Below, piece by piece: positions 53,172 through 61,524 of a stretch of 64,000 nucleotides of DNA. The DNA lies in the NCBI RefSeq assembly GCF_022829285.1, contig NZ_JAKSYI010000076.1, positions 1 through 64,000 of the forward strand. Direction: 5' to 3'. Source of the DNA: Methylobacterium sp. J-078. Lineage in GTDB: Bacteria > Pseudomonadota > Alphaproteobacteria > Rhizobiales > Beijerinckiaceae. The position numbers and the translations under genes are program-made. The notes beneath the pieces were generated by a model. It ran no database searches, was not told the origin of the DNA, and was given only the letters and a program-made list of their open reading frames with translations. Each line of letters starts with the position of its first letter. Position 1 is the stretch's first letter.

Positions 53172-53524
53172 GGTTCATCCGTGACTGAGTGCTCAGGGTG
53201 CTTGCGTCCGGTTAGTGGCGCCTTAATGACCGGGCGCATCGGCGGGCCGGGCCAGCCTGTCCAATGTCGCGGCGGATACGGCATCGGGGGACGACCGTGA
53301 CCCCTCTGCGACAGTCCAACCGGGTCGCCCGCCGACACGACTCCACCCGCCCGGGCGAACGCCCGGCGTTCGAACCGCGTCGGACATCGCCTCGGCCGAG
53401 TTCAAGGGCCGGTGGGGCTTCGACCCTGCGACTCCTTGCTTCGCACCTGCGAGGAACGCGCGGCAGTGCGAAACATTCTCTGCTCACATCCGAACATCCT
53501 TGGCATACCAGCGGAACGCCCTGC
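53172..53524. other. Intergenic region, 353 bp
   Basis: There is no convincing frame with a ribosome site on either strand. It contains the likely promoter of the small gene at 52992 and perhaps that of 53525. No RNA gene is recognised. Confidence 0.4.
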
Positions 53525-53731
53525 ATGCGCAATCACATCACGCCGATCCATTGTGCCGTGTCGACCCCCTCGGCCGAGACCCGGGACGCGTCGATCGCGC
53601 CCGACGGCACTCCGCGCCTCAAGTTGGTCCGGACCGATCGCGATCACCCGGCGGGTGCCTGCGCGGACAAGCCGAGGGAGGTCGTCCCGTCCTCGTATGA
53701 CTTCGAGGGCTTCGGGTCCTTCTCCGGCTGA
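53525..53731 (+). CDS. Hypothetical protein, 68 aa
   Basis: ATG 53525 begins MRNHITPIHCAVSTPSAETR; the end is acidic and aromatic (SSYDFEGFGSFSG). It is hydrophilic with no recognised domain. No strong ribosome site is seen. Codon use is compatible with a gene but the call is tentative. Confidence 0.35.
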   Translation: MRNHITPIHCAVSTPSAETRDASIAPDGTPRLKLVRTDRDHPAGACADKPREVVPSSYDFEGFGSFSG

Positions 53732-53813
53732 ACCCCCGTCCGCCCCGTGCCCTGCCGGGATCCGTGACGCGGATCCCCCCTCGTCTTGCCGTCGCAGACC
53801 CCTGGAGACCACC

Positions 53814-54035
53814 ATGACCGCCCTCGGCCACCTCGATGCGACGCCGCACCAGACCACGAACGATGTCCTCGGTGCCGATGCCCCCCGCGTCGGGCCGGAG
53901 GGCGCCACGATGAACCGGGCGCACCGGGTCGGGGATACGGTCGACAGGGTCGATCAGGTCAGCAGCGTGACCCTCCTGGGCATGGCCATCGTCGGCGCGG
54001 GCGTGATGCTGGTCGCGCACTGGATCGTCGGCTGA
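53814..54035 (+). CDS. Small membrane protein, 73 aa
   Basis: ATG 53814 follows a GGAG site. The N-terminal half is polar (MTALGHLDATPHQTTNDVLG), then a heptad-like region (RVGDTVDRVDQVSSV) leads into one membrane segment (TLLGMAIVGAGVMLVAHWIV) at the C-terminus. A tail-anchored layout is likely. The function is unknown. Confidence 0.55.
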   Translation: MTALGHLDATPHQTTNDVLGADAPRVGPEGATMNRAHRVGDTVDRVDQVSSVTLLGMAIVGAGVMLVAHWIVG

Positions 54036-54631
54036 TCGCCTGCCGTCCATCGGCACGATCCCGTCCGCCCTCGGCCCGATGCCGCACGACTTCGTCGTGC
54101 TCCGGGACCTGAAACGTCCGCCCCGACTCGTCGATCGTCCGATCGGCGACGCGGCGTCCCATCATTCGCCCACCTGACCACCCGCTGCCTGCCGGACGCC
54201 CGGGCGATCGCGCCGGAATCGCCCGAAAGGGTCGCGGCGGCCGCAGACTTGTGCCGCAGAACCGCCGGTCACTGCCGTGAAATCTCCCCGCGACCCGGGC
54301 CACCCGATGGGGCAGGCCGTGGAGACAGCCGGGAAGCCCCGCATCGACGTCGTCGCCGAACGGACGTCGAAGGCGCAGAACATGCTAGAGCCGGCCTCGA
54401 GACCGAATGCGGAGGACCCTCCGGCGGGAGCGATGAGCCGTCGCGCCGCGGATATCGAGCCCCGGAGGCGAAGCGTGTTTGGCATTTTCTTCAGAATCGA
54501 CGAAGCCGGAGCGGTCCCTCGGGTTGAGGCGTGGCCTGCGCCCGGAGAATGTCGAATATCCGCACGCCACACGTCGCGATTTGAGTTCGATGGGGATTCC
54601 CGAAATCCAGAATTTAGAGTCTAAAAAAATC
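54036..54631. other. Intergenic region, 596 bp, AT-rich at its end
   Basis: Frames such as 54277-54624 (+, 115 codons) and one on the minus strand near 54000-54160 exist but neither has good start signals. The last 160 bp before cysC are AT-rich compared with the window. No RNA or terminator is clear. Confidence 0.4.
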
Positions 54632-55216
54632 ATGTCCGATCCAGCGCATGTCCCCGCATCAAATAACGGGCTCGAAAATCTCGATCATGCGCCCTTCATC
54701 ATCTGGCTGACCGGTCTATCCGGCGCCGGAAAATCGACGGTTGCGAGCCTTCTTCAAAGGCAGCTTTCGTCGCGGGGGCGGCGTGCCTATATTTTGGACG
54801 GCGATAGCCTGCGGACCGGGATCAACAGCGATCTTGGTTTCTCGGACGCGGACCGGGTCGAGAACATCCGCAGGACGGCCGAGATCGCGCGACTCCTCGC
54901 CGATGCCGGCCTCATCGTGATCGTCGCGCTCATTTCGCCATTTCGGCGCGAGCGTGCGCAGGCACGGGCGACGGCCGGGAGCATCCCGTTCCTCGAAGTG
55001 TACGTCGATGCGCCGCTCGAGCAATGCGAGAAGCGGGATCCCAAAGGCCTGTATCGGCGGGCGCGCCGCGGCGAGATCGCGAACTTCACCGGGATCGACT
55101 CGGCCTACGAGGCGCCGGAATCACCCGACATCCGTCTCGATACGTATGCTCTGACGGCGGAAGAGGCCGCCGACCGGATCCTGACCCTGGTCCACGGGAC
55201 CGCGGAACAAGACTGA
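54632..55216 (+). CDS. cysC: Adenylyl-sulfate kinase (APS kinase)
   Basis: 194 aa from ATG 54632; ATG 54590 is possible. The P-loop is GLSGAGKST, followed by AYILDGDSLRTGINSDLGFS (phospho-acceptor loop), FRRERAQARA, and FTGIDSAYEAPESPDI of the substrate region. It phosphorylates APS to PAPS in the cytoplasm. No cysDN or sulfotransferase gene is beside it, so it is a stand-alone copy. The leader and first codons are less GC-rich than the neighbours. Confidence 0.95.
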   Translation: MSDPAHVPASNNGLENLDHAPFIIWLTGLSGAGKSTVASLLQRQLSSRGRRAYILDGDSLRTGINSDLGFSDADRVENIRRTAEIARLLADAGLIVIVALISPFRRERAQARATAGSIPFLEVYVDAPLEQCEKRDPKGLYRRARRGEIANFTGIDSAYEAPESPDIRLDTYALTAEEAADRILTLVHGTAEQD

Positions 55217-55581
55217 GGTGATACGGATCGCGCGGTCGTCCAGGCCTGACGATCGACCCGGGCCCAGTGATCCCGGCACACCCGTGATGGAGCCGCAGCA
55301 TGCCCGCCTCGGCCAGGTCGTCGAGTCTCCTGCCGGTCGGGCTCGTCGGGTGGGGAATTGCGGTGGCTGCCTGCCGCGACTGCCGGCCCTGCGTGCGTCG
55401 CGTTGGGATCGCCGTCCCATCAGGGCCGGATGCCATGCCGGCGGACGCGACCGCGAAGGTTGACGCCGCCCTGCGGGCGGCCATAGACAGGGCCGCCGGT
55501 TGATGGGGTCGCAAATCGGTAGCAGCGGGCCATGTCCCGGTGCTTGGGCAGACGCAGATCATTCAGCGTCCGCAAGGGCTT
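55217..55581. other. Region between cysC and tRNA-Ser, 365 bp
   Basis: It holds one weak small gene candidate on the plus strand (55300-55503) and antisense frames without start signals. The tRNA promoter should lie in the last 100 bp, but no clear -35/-10 pair is seen. Confidence 0.4.
55300..55503 (+). CDS. Possible small membrane protein, 67 aa
   Basis: ATG 55300 has a GGAG site 7 bp before it. One hydrophobic stretch (SSLLPVGLVGWGIAVAACRD) and a helical end (ATAKVDAALRAAIDRAAG) are seen. Two CxxC-like Cys pairs (CRDCRPC) could bind a metal. Composition is close to background, so the call is weak. Confidence 0.3.
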   Translation: MPASARSSSLLPVGLVGWGIAVAACRDCRPCVRRVGIAVPSGPDAMPADATAKVDAALRAAIDRAAG

Positions 55582-55671
55582 GGAAGGGTGGCCGAGTGGT
55601 TTAAGGCAGCGGTCTTGAAAACCGCCGTGGGGGCAACTCCACCGTGGGTTCGAATCCCACCCCTTCCGCCA
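55582..55671 (+). tRNA. tRNA-Ser(UGA)
   Basis: 90 nt including an encoded CCA end. The acceptor stem GGAAGGG pairs with CCCTTCC, the D-arm is GGCCGAGTGGTTTAAGGC, the anticodon stem GCGGT/ACCGC holds loop CTTGAAA with anticodon TGA, a long class II variable arm (GTGGGGGCAACTCCAC) follows, and the T-arm has GTTCGAATC. It reads UCA. A phage-type integrase gene starts 136 bp downstream, so it is the probable attachment site of an element. Confidence 0.97.
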
Positions 55672-55807
55672 GCCGCCTGTTCGTCACCGTTCGCCGCCGG
55701 CCATTAAGTCACTGAAATACAACAACTTTATAGAGAATGACGGTTGCCACCGTCCGCCTTCGTGCGCCACAATCCGCGCTTCGGATGTGGGTAGGAACGG
55801 GGGAAGG

Positions 55808-56587
55808 ATGGCGGCGCCGGGAAAGCTCAGTGCCCTGTCGGCAGGCCGAACCAAGGCTGCCGGCATGTACGGCGACGGCGGGGGGCTATGGCTTCAGGTC
55901 TCGGGCACCGGGGCCAAGAGCTGGATCTTCCGCTTCACCTTGAACGGCCGGTCGCGCGAGATGGGTCTTGGGTCGTTCTCAACCTTCACCCTGGCCGAGG
56001 CCCAGGAGAAAGCGCTGGCCTGCCGCAAGCTGTGTGCCGAGGGCGTCGACCCGATCGAGGCACGCCAAGCGCAGCGCGGAGAAGCCCGGTTGGAAGCCGC
56101 CAAGGCCATGACCTTCGGCGAATGCTCGTTGGCCTATATCGAGTCGCACAAGGCCAGCTGGCGCAACACCAAGCATGCCGCGCAGTGGCAGGCGACGCTG
56201 GACGCCTACGCCAACCCTGCGTTCGGCAACTTGCCCGTCCAGGGCATCGACACCGGCCTCGTGATGAGGGCCATTGAACCGATCTGGGCAACGAAGTCTG
56301 AGACGGCTAGCCGGGTGCGAGGACGCATCGAGGCGATCTTGGACTGGGCCACGACCCACGGCTACCGGCGGGGCGAGAACCCAGCCCGGTGGAAGGGACA
56401 CCTTCAGAACCTGTTGCCGAAGCGGTCCAGGGTCCGGCGGGTCCAGCACCATGCCGCTCTGCCCTATGCCGAGATCGCCGGCTTCATGACCGACCTCCGG
56501 TCGCGGGATGCCATCGCAGCTCGCGCCTTGGAGTTCGCAATTCTAGGTGCTGGTCTTCTGCTCAGTCATGGCCTGCATATGCCATAG
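55808..56587 (+). pseudogene. Truncated tyrosine-recombinase integrase
   Basis: 259 aa from ATG 55808; full-length relatives have about 400. The N-terminal arm-binding domain (~1-90: AAGMYGDGGGLWLQVSGTGA, SWIFRFTLNGRSREMGLG) and core-binding domain (~95-205: TFGECSLAYIESHKASWRNT) are intact. The frame then ends just after RALEFAILGAG, where the catalytic Arg should follow, so the whole Arg-His-Arg-Tyr catalytic part is missing. It is a remnant of an integrative element at the tRNA-Ser gene and cannot recombine DNA. Confidence 0.85.
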
Positions 56588-56591
56588 AGGG

Positions 56592-56795
56592 CTAACGGGC
56601 GTCACTGCCAATTCCGGCCTCAGCATTACGCAGCATCTGTTTTCGACGCTCTTCGCGCTGAAGGATTTCCTGCCCAACTTGCCACAAGAGCGCGCGTGTC
56701 AATGCTATCATTGCTGGCGTGCCTACCTCGGCAACCGCCTCATGAGCTTTGAGGCAAGCATCTGCCATCTCATCAAAGCATTCGTTATTTTGCAT
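56592..56795 (-). CDS. Hypothetical protein, 67 aa
   Basis: From ATG 56795 the frame reads MQNNECFDEMADACLKAHEA, AEVGTPAMIALTRALLWQVG and a charged end. A GAGGGGG run precedes the start. The frame stays open upstream to 57014 with protein-like sequence but would overlap the divergent gene at 56950. Helical, no known domain; probably part of the integrated remnant. Confidence 0.45.
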   Translation of the reverse strand: MQNNECFDEMADACLKAHEAVAEVGTPAMIALTRALLWQVGQEILQREERRKQMLRNAEAGIGSDAR

Positions 56796-56949
56796 CCGTC
56801 GCGAGCCCCCTCGTCTGAAGGCGCAAAATCCTTCATATGCTGCAATACGCAGCCCCAAAGCGAAGGTTGCGTGCTTTCTCGCCGCACCATTTTTGACCGA
56901 TTTGCCCTTAACGAAAACGAGGGTTAGATTGCGCGCAATCGGAGGGGCG

Positions 56950-57213
56950 ATGTTGAAGCAAAACACTGCATCTCGACGCGGTCCGGACCGCAGTGCAGAT
57001 CTGCTGGATCGCATCGCTGAGGCGCTCGACTGCCCTGTCTCGGCCTTTGCCGAAGGACAGGCACCCTCTGATCCGTCTCAAACAGCCGAATTGCTGCGGC
57101 TCTGGGCAATAATTGAACCTGAGGAGGATCGGGCGAAGGTGCTGAGCTTCCTTCGCAGCGTCGTCGCGCAATCCTCGCTCACCACTGCGTCGAACTCTCT
57201 GTCTCAATCCTAA
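56950..57213 (+). CDS. Hypothetical protein resembling the C-terminal part of HTH regulators
   Basis: 87 aa from ATG 56950 with a GGAGGGG site. The region DRSADLLDRIAEALDCPVSA followed by QTAELLRLWAIIEPEEDRAK and VLSFLRSVV is like the tail that follows the HTH in several alphaproteobacterial XRE proteins, but the HTH itself is absent. It may be a decayed or stand-alone regulator partner. Lies in the integrase-linked segment. Confidence 0.55.
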   Translation: MLKQNTASRRGPDRSADLLDRIAEALDCPVSAFAEGQAPSDPSQTAELLRLWAIIEPEEDRAKVLSFLRSVVAQSSLTTASNSLSQS

Positions 57214-57844
57214 ACTTATCAGCGCGCCTCTGAACTGAGGGGCCATTGCGCGACATGTTTCAGCGGCATCGGAGCAGCCAGATACTGGTTGGCTGCTTCT
57301 ACCGTGCCGCCTCGATCCAAACGAAAAGAGGCCGCCCCGTTTCGGAGGCGGCCCAGAGTCAAGGGAGGAAAAGTCCTTGGGAGGACTGCTGCCCGCGACA
57401 CAACTCACGGACGGCATCGCACCAATAGCATGCTGCGGTGCATGGTTCCCTAAAATGAATTCAACATTCAGATCTGAGTAGTTACCGCGCCGCCTCGATG
57501 GCCGCCTGAACCAAATCGCGCAGCAGGCCCTCTTCCATCTCAGGATCGTCCTGCGGGATCTCGGCGTCTCGCGAGGCAGACTCGAGGCGCTCCACGATCT
57601 CGGCGAACCGCGAACTTCGCGCTCGGAACCGGCGGCGATGGGAACCATGTCCGCCGCCGCGATCCAGGACTCAATCGGCTGAACCCGGTCGACGCCTACG
57701 GGACTCCGTCCGTGTGGCGAGGCGGACGCCGTTCCAGCGTCCACCGGAGGGCGACGGTTGCGGCGCCGGGATGCGGATAAGTGTTTGTGAACGACGGGAT
57801 CAGGCGGCCAGGAACGCATCCGGTCCGGCGCGGCTTGCCCTGTC
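57214..57844. other. 631 bp region with gene remnants
   Basis: No complete gene is found. On the minus strand a frame ending at TAA 57482-57484 encodes EIVERLESASRDAEIPQDDP and MEEGLLRDLVQAAIEAAR, which is protein-like, but an upstream in-frame stop leaves only ~60 codons without a good start. It may be the tail of a lost gene from the integrated element. A hairpin at 57330-57353 would follow it. Confidence 0.4.
57324..57353 (-). terminator. Terminator-like hairpin
   Basis: On the minus strand GGCCGCC (57353-57347) and its complement GGCGGCC (57336-57330) form a 7 bp stem with a 10 base loop, followed by CTCTTTTCG. The T-run is short. It lies 130 bp after the stop of the remnant frame at 57482. 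Confidence 0.4.
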
Positions 57845-58009
57845 ATGTCAAACCTGAAAGCGCTCATCGAACGCCTGAGGGCCGAGCAGGACCGGCTGAT
57901 TCGAGAAACCGAGGCGAAGGGCGAAAATCCCTGCCGACACCAACTGCAGCGGATCGGCGATCTCGAGAACCGGATCCGGGCCGTCGAGGCCCTGGCCGAG
58001 GATCGCTGA
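57845..58009 (+). CDS. Small coiled-coil protein, 54 aa
   Basis: ATG 57845: MSNLKALIERLRAEQDRLIR, then ETEAKGENPCRHQLQRIGDL and a helical end. Strong heptad pattern, one Cys, no membrane segment. No clear ribosome site, but the sequence is convincingly protein-like. The function is unknown. Confidence 0.55.
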   Translation: MSNLKALIERLRAEQDRLIRETEAKGENPCRHQLQRIGDLENRIRAVEALAEDR

Positions 58010-58025
58010 CGCGTCGCGCACGACG

Positions 58026-58059
58026 AAAAACGCCCGCCACGGCGAAAGCCGGGCGGGCG
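58026..58059 (-). terminator. Intrinsic terminator of the gene at 58086
   Basis: On the minus strand the stem CGCCCGCC/GGCGGGCG with an inner CGGC-TTTC-GCCG hairpin (58059-58031) is followed by TTTTTCG (58030-58024). This is a strong rho-independent terminator 27 bp after the stop codon at 58086. It may also stop the convergent 54-aa gene. Confidence 0.75.
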
Positions 58060-58085
58060 ACAGGTTTCCTTCGAAGCGGTTGTCT

Positions 58086-58355
58086 TCAGCGGCTGCTGCC
58101 GCCGGCGCTGCTGTTCGGTACGGCCTGCTCCGGCTTGCTGGCATTGCCGCCCGCCGCGGAGTCGGTGGTCACCGTGCTGGCCCCGGTCGCGCCGCGGGAC
58201 ACCGACACGCTCGGATCGTTGCCCGTGGTGTTCGGCTGCGGCTGGACGACGGCGCCGCCGGGCTGGGTCGGCTCACGCACGGCCTGGGCGGAGGCCGAAG
58301 CGACGGACAGGCTGAGGAGGGCGGCGCCGAGGGCCGGAATCAGAATGGTCTTCAT
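58086..58355 (-). CDS. Small secreted protein, low complexity
   Basis: 89 aa. Signal peptide MKTILIPALGAALLSLSVAS with cleavage at ASAQA. The mature part is Thr/Ser/Gly/Asn-rich (GNDPSVSVSRGATGASTVTT) and disordered by appearance. It is followed by a strong terminator. Role unknown; possibly an envelope or surface protein. Confidence 0.7.
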   Translation of the reverse strand: MKTILIPALGAALLSLSVASASAQAVREPTQPGGAVVQPQPNTTGNDPSVSVSRGATGASTVTTDSAAGGNASKPEQAVPNSSAGGSSR

Positions 58356-58459
58356 GGAATTCTCCGAGGTTCGGAATCAGGGTCGTTCGGAACAGGGGTC
58401 GGACGCAGACGAGCGTCCCGCGGCGCGGGGCAGGGCGCGAAGCTCTGAAAGTCTTGGGT

Positions 58460-58774
58460 TCAGTAGCCGCGGCCGTAATAGCCGTAGCCGCCACGGTCAT
58501 ACCCACCACGGTCATACGCACCCGCGGCGGCGGCACCGGCGGCCACGCCCGCGATCCCGAGGCCCACGGCCGCGCCGGTCGAGAGGCCGCGGCGGCCGCC
58601 ACGGCGGTCGTAGTCGCGGCCACGGTCGTACCCGCGGTCGATGCCACGATCGTACCCACGGCCGTAACCGCCATCGCGGTAACCGCCGTAGCCATACCCC
58701 TGAGCCTGGGCACCGGTCGCGCCGAGGGCCCCGAGCGAGAGCGTCACGGCGGAGATGAGGGCGAGCTTACGCAT
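58460..58774 (-). CDS. Secreted Gly/Tyr/Arg-rich protein
   Basis: 104 aa from ATG 58774 with AAGGAG before it. Signal peptide MRKLALISAVTLSLGALGAT, cleavage at AQAQ. The mature protein has YDRG/GYGRG-type repeats, a central hydrophobic LSTGAAVGLGIAGVAAGAAA segment like the glycine-zipper motif of outer-membrane proteins, and a YGYYGRGY end. It is likely bound to the outer membrane. Confidence 0.75.
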   Translation of the reverse strand: MRKLALISAVTLSLGALGATGAQAQGYGYGGYRDGGYGRGYDRGIDRGYDRGRDYDRRGGRRGLSTGAAVGLGIAGVAAGAAAAGAYDRGGYDRGGYGYYGRGY

Positions 58775-58937
58775 CGTTGTCTCCTTCGTTTCGTCGTTGA
58801 AGGACCAACAGATCGCGTCCGGATGGGTTCCGATCTTTTCCCCCCGAGGCGCGACATACGTCCGCAAGACTGTCCATCGGCGTGGCAAAGCCGGACCTTG
58901 CTTTGGCAAAGCTTTCCGGCGCCCCGTGGATCAAGCG

Positions 58938-59264
58938 CTACGGCGTACAGCCGAGGCGGCGCTCCGTCGCGCGGATCCGTGCGACCCGCTCCCGCTCGCG
59001 GGCCGAGAGGGGCACGTCCGCCTCGTCGTCGAACCGGCACCCGGCATTCCCGAAGGCCCGAATGCCCCGTGCCGATCGGAAGCAGTAGCCGGCCGCCTTG
59101 AAGATCGCGTTGCGCTCGGACCAGAGGCCGTCGCAATCCGCCGCATCGACCTGGGCGATCACGATCGTCGCGTCCGCTCCGTCCCCGGCCCGCGCGGTCG
59201 CCGACGCTCCGAGAGCGAGGGCCAGAAGGGCAGCCGTCGCCGCGCAGGATACAAGACGCCTCAT
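58938..59264 (-). CDS. Secreted YARHG-like domain protein
   Basis: 108 aa from ATG 59264 with GGGAGG before it. Signal peptide MRRLVSCAATAALLALALGA, cleavage near ARAGD. The mature part CDGLWSERNAIFKAAGYCFR, then AFGNAGCRFDD, matches the YARHG pattern (LW-x2-RN-x-I-x4-GYCF). The two or three Cys may pair. Such domains are thought to act at the cell surface. It precedes the opgGH genes but ends 412 bp after the start region of none of them, so it is a separate unit. Confidence 0.75.
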   Translation of the reverse strand: MRRLVSCAATAALLALALGASATARAGDGADATIVIAQVDAADCDGLWSERNAIFKAAGYCFRSARGIRAFGNAGCRFDDEADVPLSARERERVARIRATERRLGCTP

Positions 59265-59346
59265 CTCGGGACCTCCCTCGCCTGTCGGAGCGCGGCCGCG
59301 CGGACCGCCTCCGTCCGGAGAGCGTTTCCAGGGTGGCCGCGCCCGG

Positions 59347-61524
59347 TCAAGGGGCCAGGCGCCCGAGGCGGTCGAGGAGGGCGCGGTCGTGGAGGAGGGC
59401 CATGCGCTCCTTCGGAGTGAGCCAGGCCCGCGCCTCGGCGATGCCGTCCGCCTCCACCACCTTGGCCTGGGCCAGTGCTTGGTCGGGGTCGATGGCCCCG
59501 CGCGGACGCGGGGCGGCCTCGGGCAGCATCGCGGCGTGGGCGTGGGCGAGGTCCGGATGGGCGTGGAGGGCGGTGAGCGCGTCCGCGTCGTCGAGGCCGG
59601 CCTCGGCGTTGCGGCGGGCCAGCACCCCGGCCTGCACCGCGATGGCGGGGGGGTCACGCTCCTCCGGGGTCATCAGCAGGCCGAGGCGCTTCAGGCCAAG
59701 CCCGAGGCCGAGCTGGCCGCTCGCCCAGGAGATGGGGATCGCCAGCACGAGGCCCAGGATGGTGGGCGACATCCAGAGGAACAGCGAGGTGGCGATGGCG
59801 AAGGCGGCGACGCCCGTGACCAGCCCCAGCGCCATGTGCCAGCGGTGGCGGCGCACGATGTCGCCCCAGGGGATCGAGCCGTCGTCGCGGCGCTGCGGGT
59901 TCCACCCCGTGTCGCGCCCGAGCAGGATCTGGAACACCGAGCCGGACTGGATCAGCATCGCGATGGGGGCGATGAGCGCCGAGAGCAGGATCTCGATCAG
60001 GCTCGACAGGACGAGGCGGATGCCGCCTCCGCAGGCCCGGCGCACCGGGCGATCGATGAGCGCGAGGAAGAGGCCGAGGAACTTCGGGGCGAGCAGGATG
60101 CCCATGGTCAGGCCGAAGAGCTGGAGCGCGCGCACGGGGTCGAAGCGCGGCCAGACCGGGTAGAGCCCGAACTCGGAGGTGAAGTATTCCGGCCGCACAT
60201 AGGCGGTCTGAAGCACGAGCGCGATGCCGACCACGAGCTGGGCGAGCCAGAGGGGGGAGGCGACGTAGCCGGCGATGCCGGTGGCGAAGTGCTGGCGGGA
60301 GGCGACGGCCAGGCCCGCCGTCCCGATGATGCGGCTGTGCTGGAGGTTGCCTTGCGCCCAGCGCCGGTCGCGCACGGCGACATCGATGAGCGAGGGCGGG
60401 CTCTCCTCGTAGGAGCCGGGCAGCGCCGGCAGCATGGTCACGCTCCAGCCGGCGCGCCGGATCAGGGCCGCCTCCACGAAGTCGTGGGAGAGCACGTGGC
60501 CGCCGAAGGGCGGCTTGCCCTTGAGGTCGGGCAACCCGCAGGCTTGCGCGAAGGCACGGGTGCGGATGATGGCGTTGTGGCCCCAGTAATTGCCGTCGCG
60601 GCCCGACCAGACCGAGAGCCCCGTGGCGATGACCGGCCCGTAGATGCGGGCGGCGAATTGCTGGACGCGGGCGAAGAGCGTGTTGCGGTTGATGATGAGC
60701 GGCAGCGACTGGATGATGCCGGCATCCGGGTCGGCCTCCATGGCGGCGGCGAGATGCACGACGCAAGGCCCCGTCATCAGGCTGTCGGCGTCGAGGACCA
60801 GCATGTGGTCGTAGGCGCCCCCCCAGCGGGAGACGAAGTCGCCGATGTTGCCGGCCTTGCGGTGGTGGTTCTTTGGCCGGTGCCGGTAATACAGGCGGGC
60901 GTCGTCGCCCCAGCGGGCGCGCAGGGCCAGGAAGGCGCGCTCCTCGGCGATCCAGGCATCCCCTTGCGTCGAATCCGACAGCACGAAGTAGTCGAAGGCG
61001 TCGCCGAGACCTGTGGCGTCGATCTCGGCCCGCATGGCCTCGACGCCCGCGAAGGTCCGCGCCGTGGCCTCGTTGTAGACCGGCATCACCACCGCCGTGC
61101 GGGTGGTGAGCCGCGCCGGCAGGGCCGGGGTCTTCAAGCCCCGCAGGAGCACCAGGAAGCCCAGGATCGCGCCCGTGAAGGCGAGTGCGATCCAGGAGAA
61201 GTTCAGGGTGAAGAGGGCGAGCAGCACGTATTGCAGCGCCGTGGTGCCGCCGGAGACCGCCACCACCTCGTACATCTGCAGCGCGCCGTAGGCGGTGAGG
61301 AGCGCCGCCCCCCCGAAGACGAAGGCGCGGGCGAGCCAGGGCTTTGCATGGTGCGACGCCGGGCGGTGGCCGGCGGCCGGGTCCCAGCGCTCCAGGTCCT
61401 GCACCGGCATCGGCAGCGGCGCCTCCGGGGGCATCGCGGCGGCGAAGGTCAGGGGGACCGGCCGGGGCGGGGCCGCGACCTCGGCCGGGGAAGCGATGTC
61501 GGGGGAGAGCGTGGATGCGGTCAC
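59347..61524 (-). CDS. opgH: Glucans biosynthesis glucosyltransferase
   Basis: 725 aa from a GTG at 61524 that overlaps the opgG stop (GTGA). It has two N-terminal membrane segments, a GT2 domain with VVMPVYNEATARTF, FVLSDSTQGD, LVLDADSLMTG and the RDRRWAQGN acceptor motif, then a group of C-terminal membrane segments. It polymerises UDP-glucose into the linear backbone of osmoregulated periplasmic glucans and passes it through the inner membrane. The partner OpgG is encoded just upstream. Confidence 0.95.
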   Translation of the reverse strand: MTASTLSPDIASPAEVAAPPRPVPLTFAAAMPPEAPLPMPVQDLERWDPAAGHRPASHHAKPWLARAFVFGGAALLTAYGALQMYEVVAVSGGTTALQYVLLALFTLNFSWIALAFTGAILGFLVLLRGLKTPALPARLTTRTAVVMPVYNEATARTFAGVEAMRAEIDATGLGDAFDYFVLSDSTQGDAWIAEERAFLALRARWGDDARLYYRHRPKNHHRKAGNIGDFVSRWGGAYDHMLVLDADSLMTGPCVVHLAAAMEADPDAGIIQSLPLIINRNTLFARVQQFAARIYGPVIATGLSVWSGRDGNYWGHNAIIRTRAFAQACGLPDLKGKPPFGGHVLSHDFVEAALIRRAGWSVTMLPALPGSYEESPPSLIDVAVRDRRWAQGNLQHSRIIGTAGLAVASRQHFATGIAGYVASPLWLAQLVVGIALVLQTAYVRPEYFTSEFGLYPVWPRFDPVRALQLFGLTMGILLAPKFLGLFLALIDRPVRRACGGGIRLVLSSLIEILLSALIAPIAMLIQSGSVFQILLGRDTGWNPQRRDDGSIPWGDIVRRHRWHMALGLVTGVAAFAIATSLFLWMSPTILGLVLAIPISWASGQLGLGLGLKRLGLLMTPEERDPPAIAVQAGVLARRNAEAGLDDADALTALHAHPDLAHAHAAMLPEAAPRPRGAIDPDQALAQAKVVEADGIAEARAWLTPKERMALLHDRALLDRLGRLAP

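Noticed and set aside
53959..54172. A minus-strand frame with protein-like stretch (RRVADRTIDESGRTFQVPEH)
   Set aside because: No ribosome site, and it runs into the better-supported gene at 53814-54035; evidence is too thin for a gene call.
54277..54624. A 115-codon plus-strand frame upstream of cysC
   Set aside because: No clear start signal and a composition like noncoding DNA; it may be real but cannot be supported.
55582..57844. A second att site (copy of the tRNA-Ser 3' end)
   Set aside because: By eye no repeat of the T-arm and acceptor sequence is found downstream in the window, so element borders cannot be given.
58460..58774. Short repeated units that look like a CRISPR or satellite array
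   Set aside because: They are codons of a Gly/Tyr/Arg-rich secreted protein with a signal peptide; there are no equal spacers.
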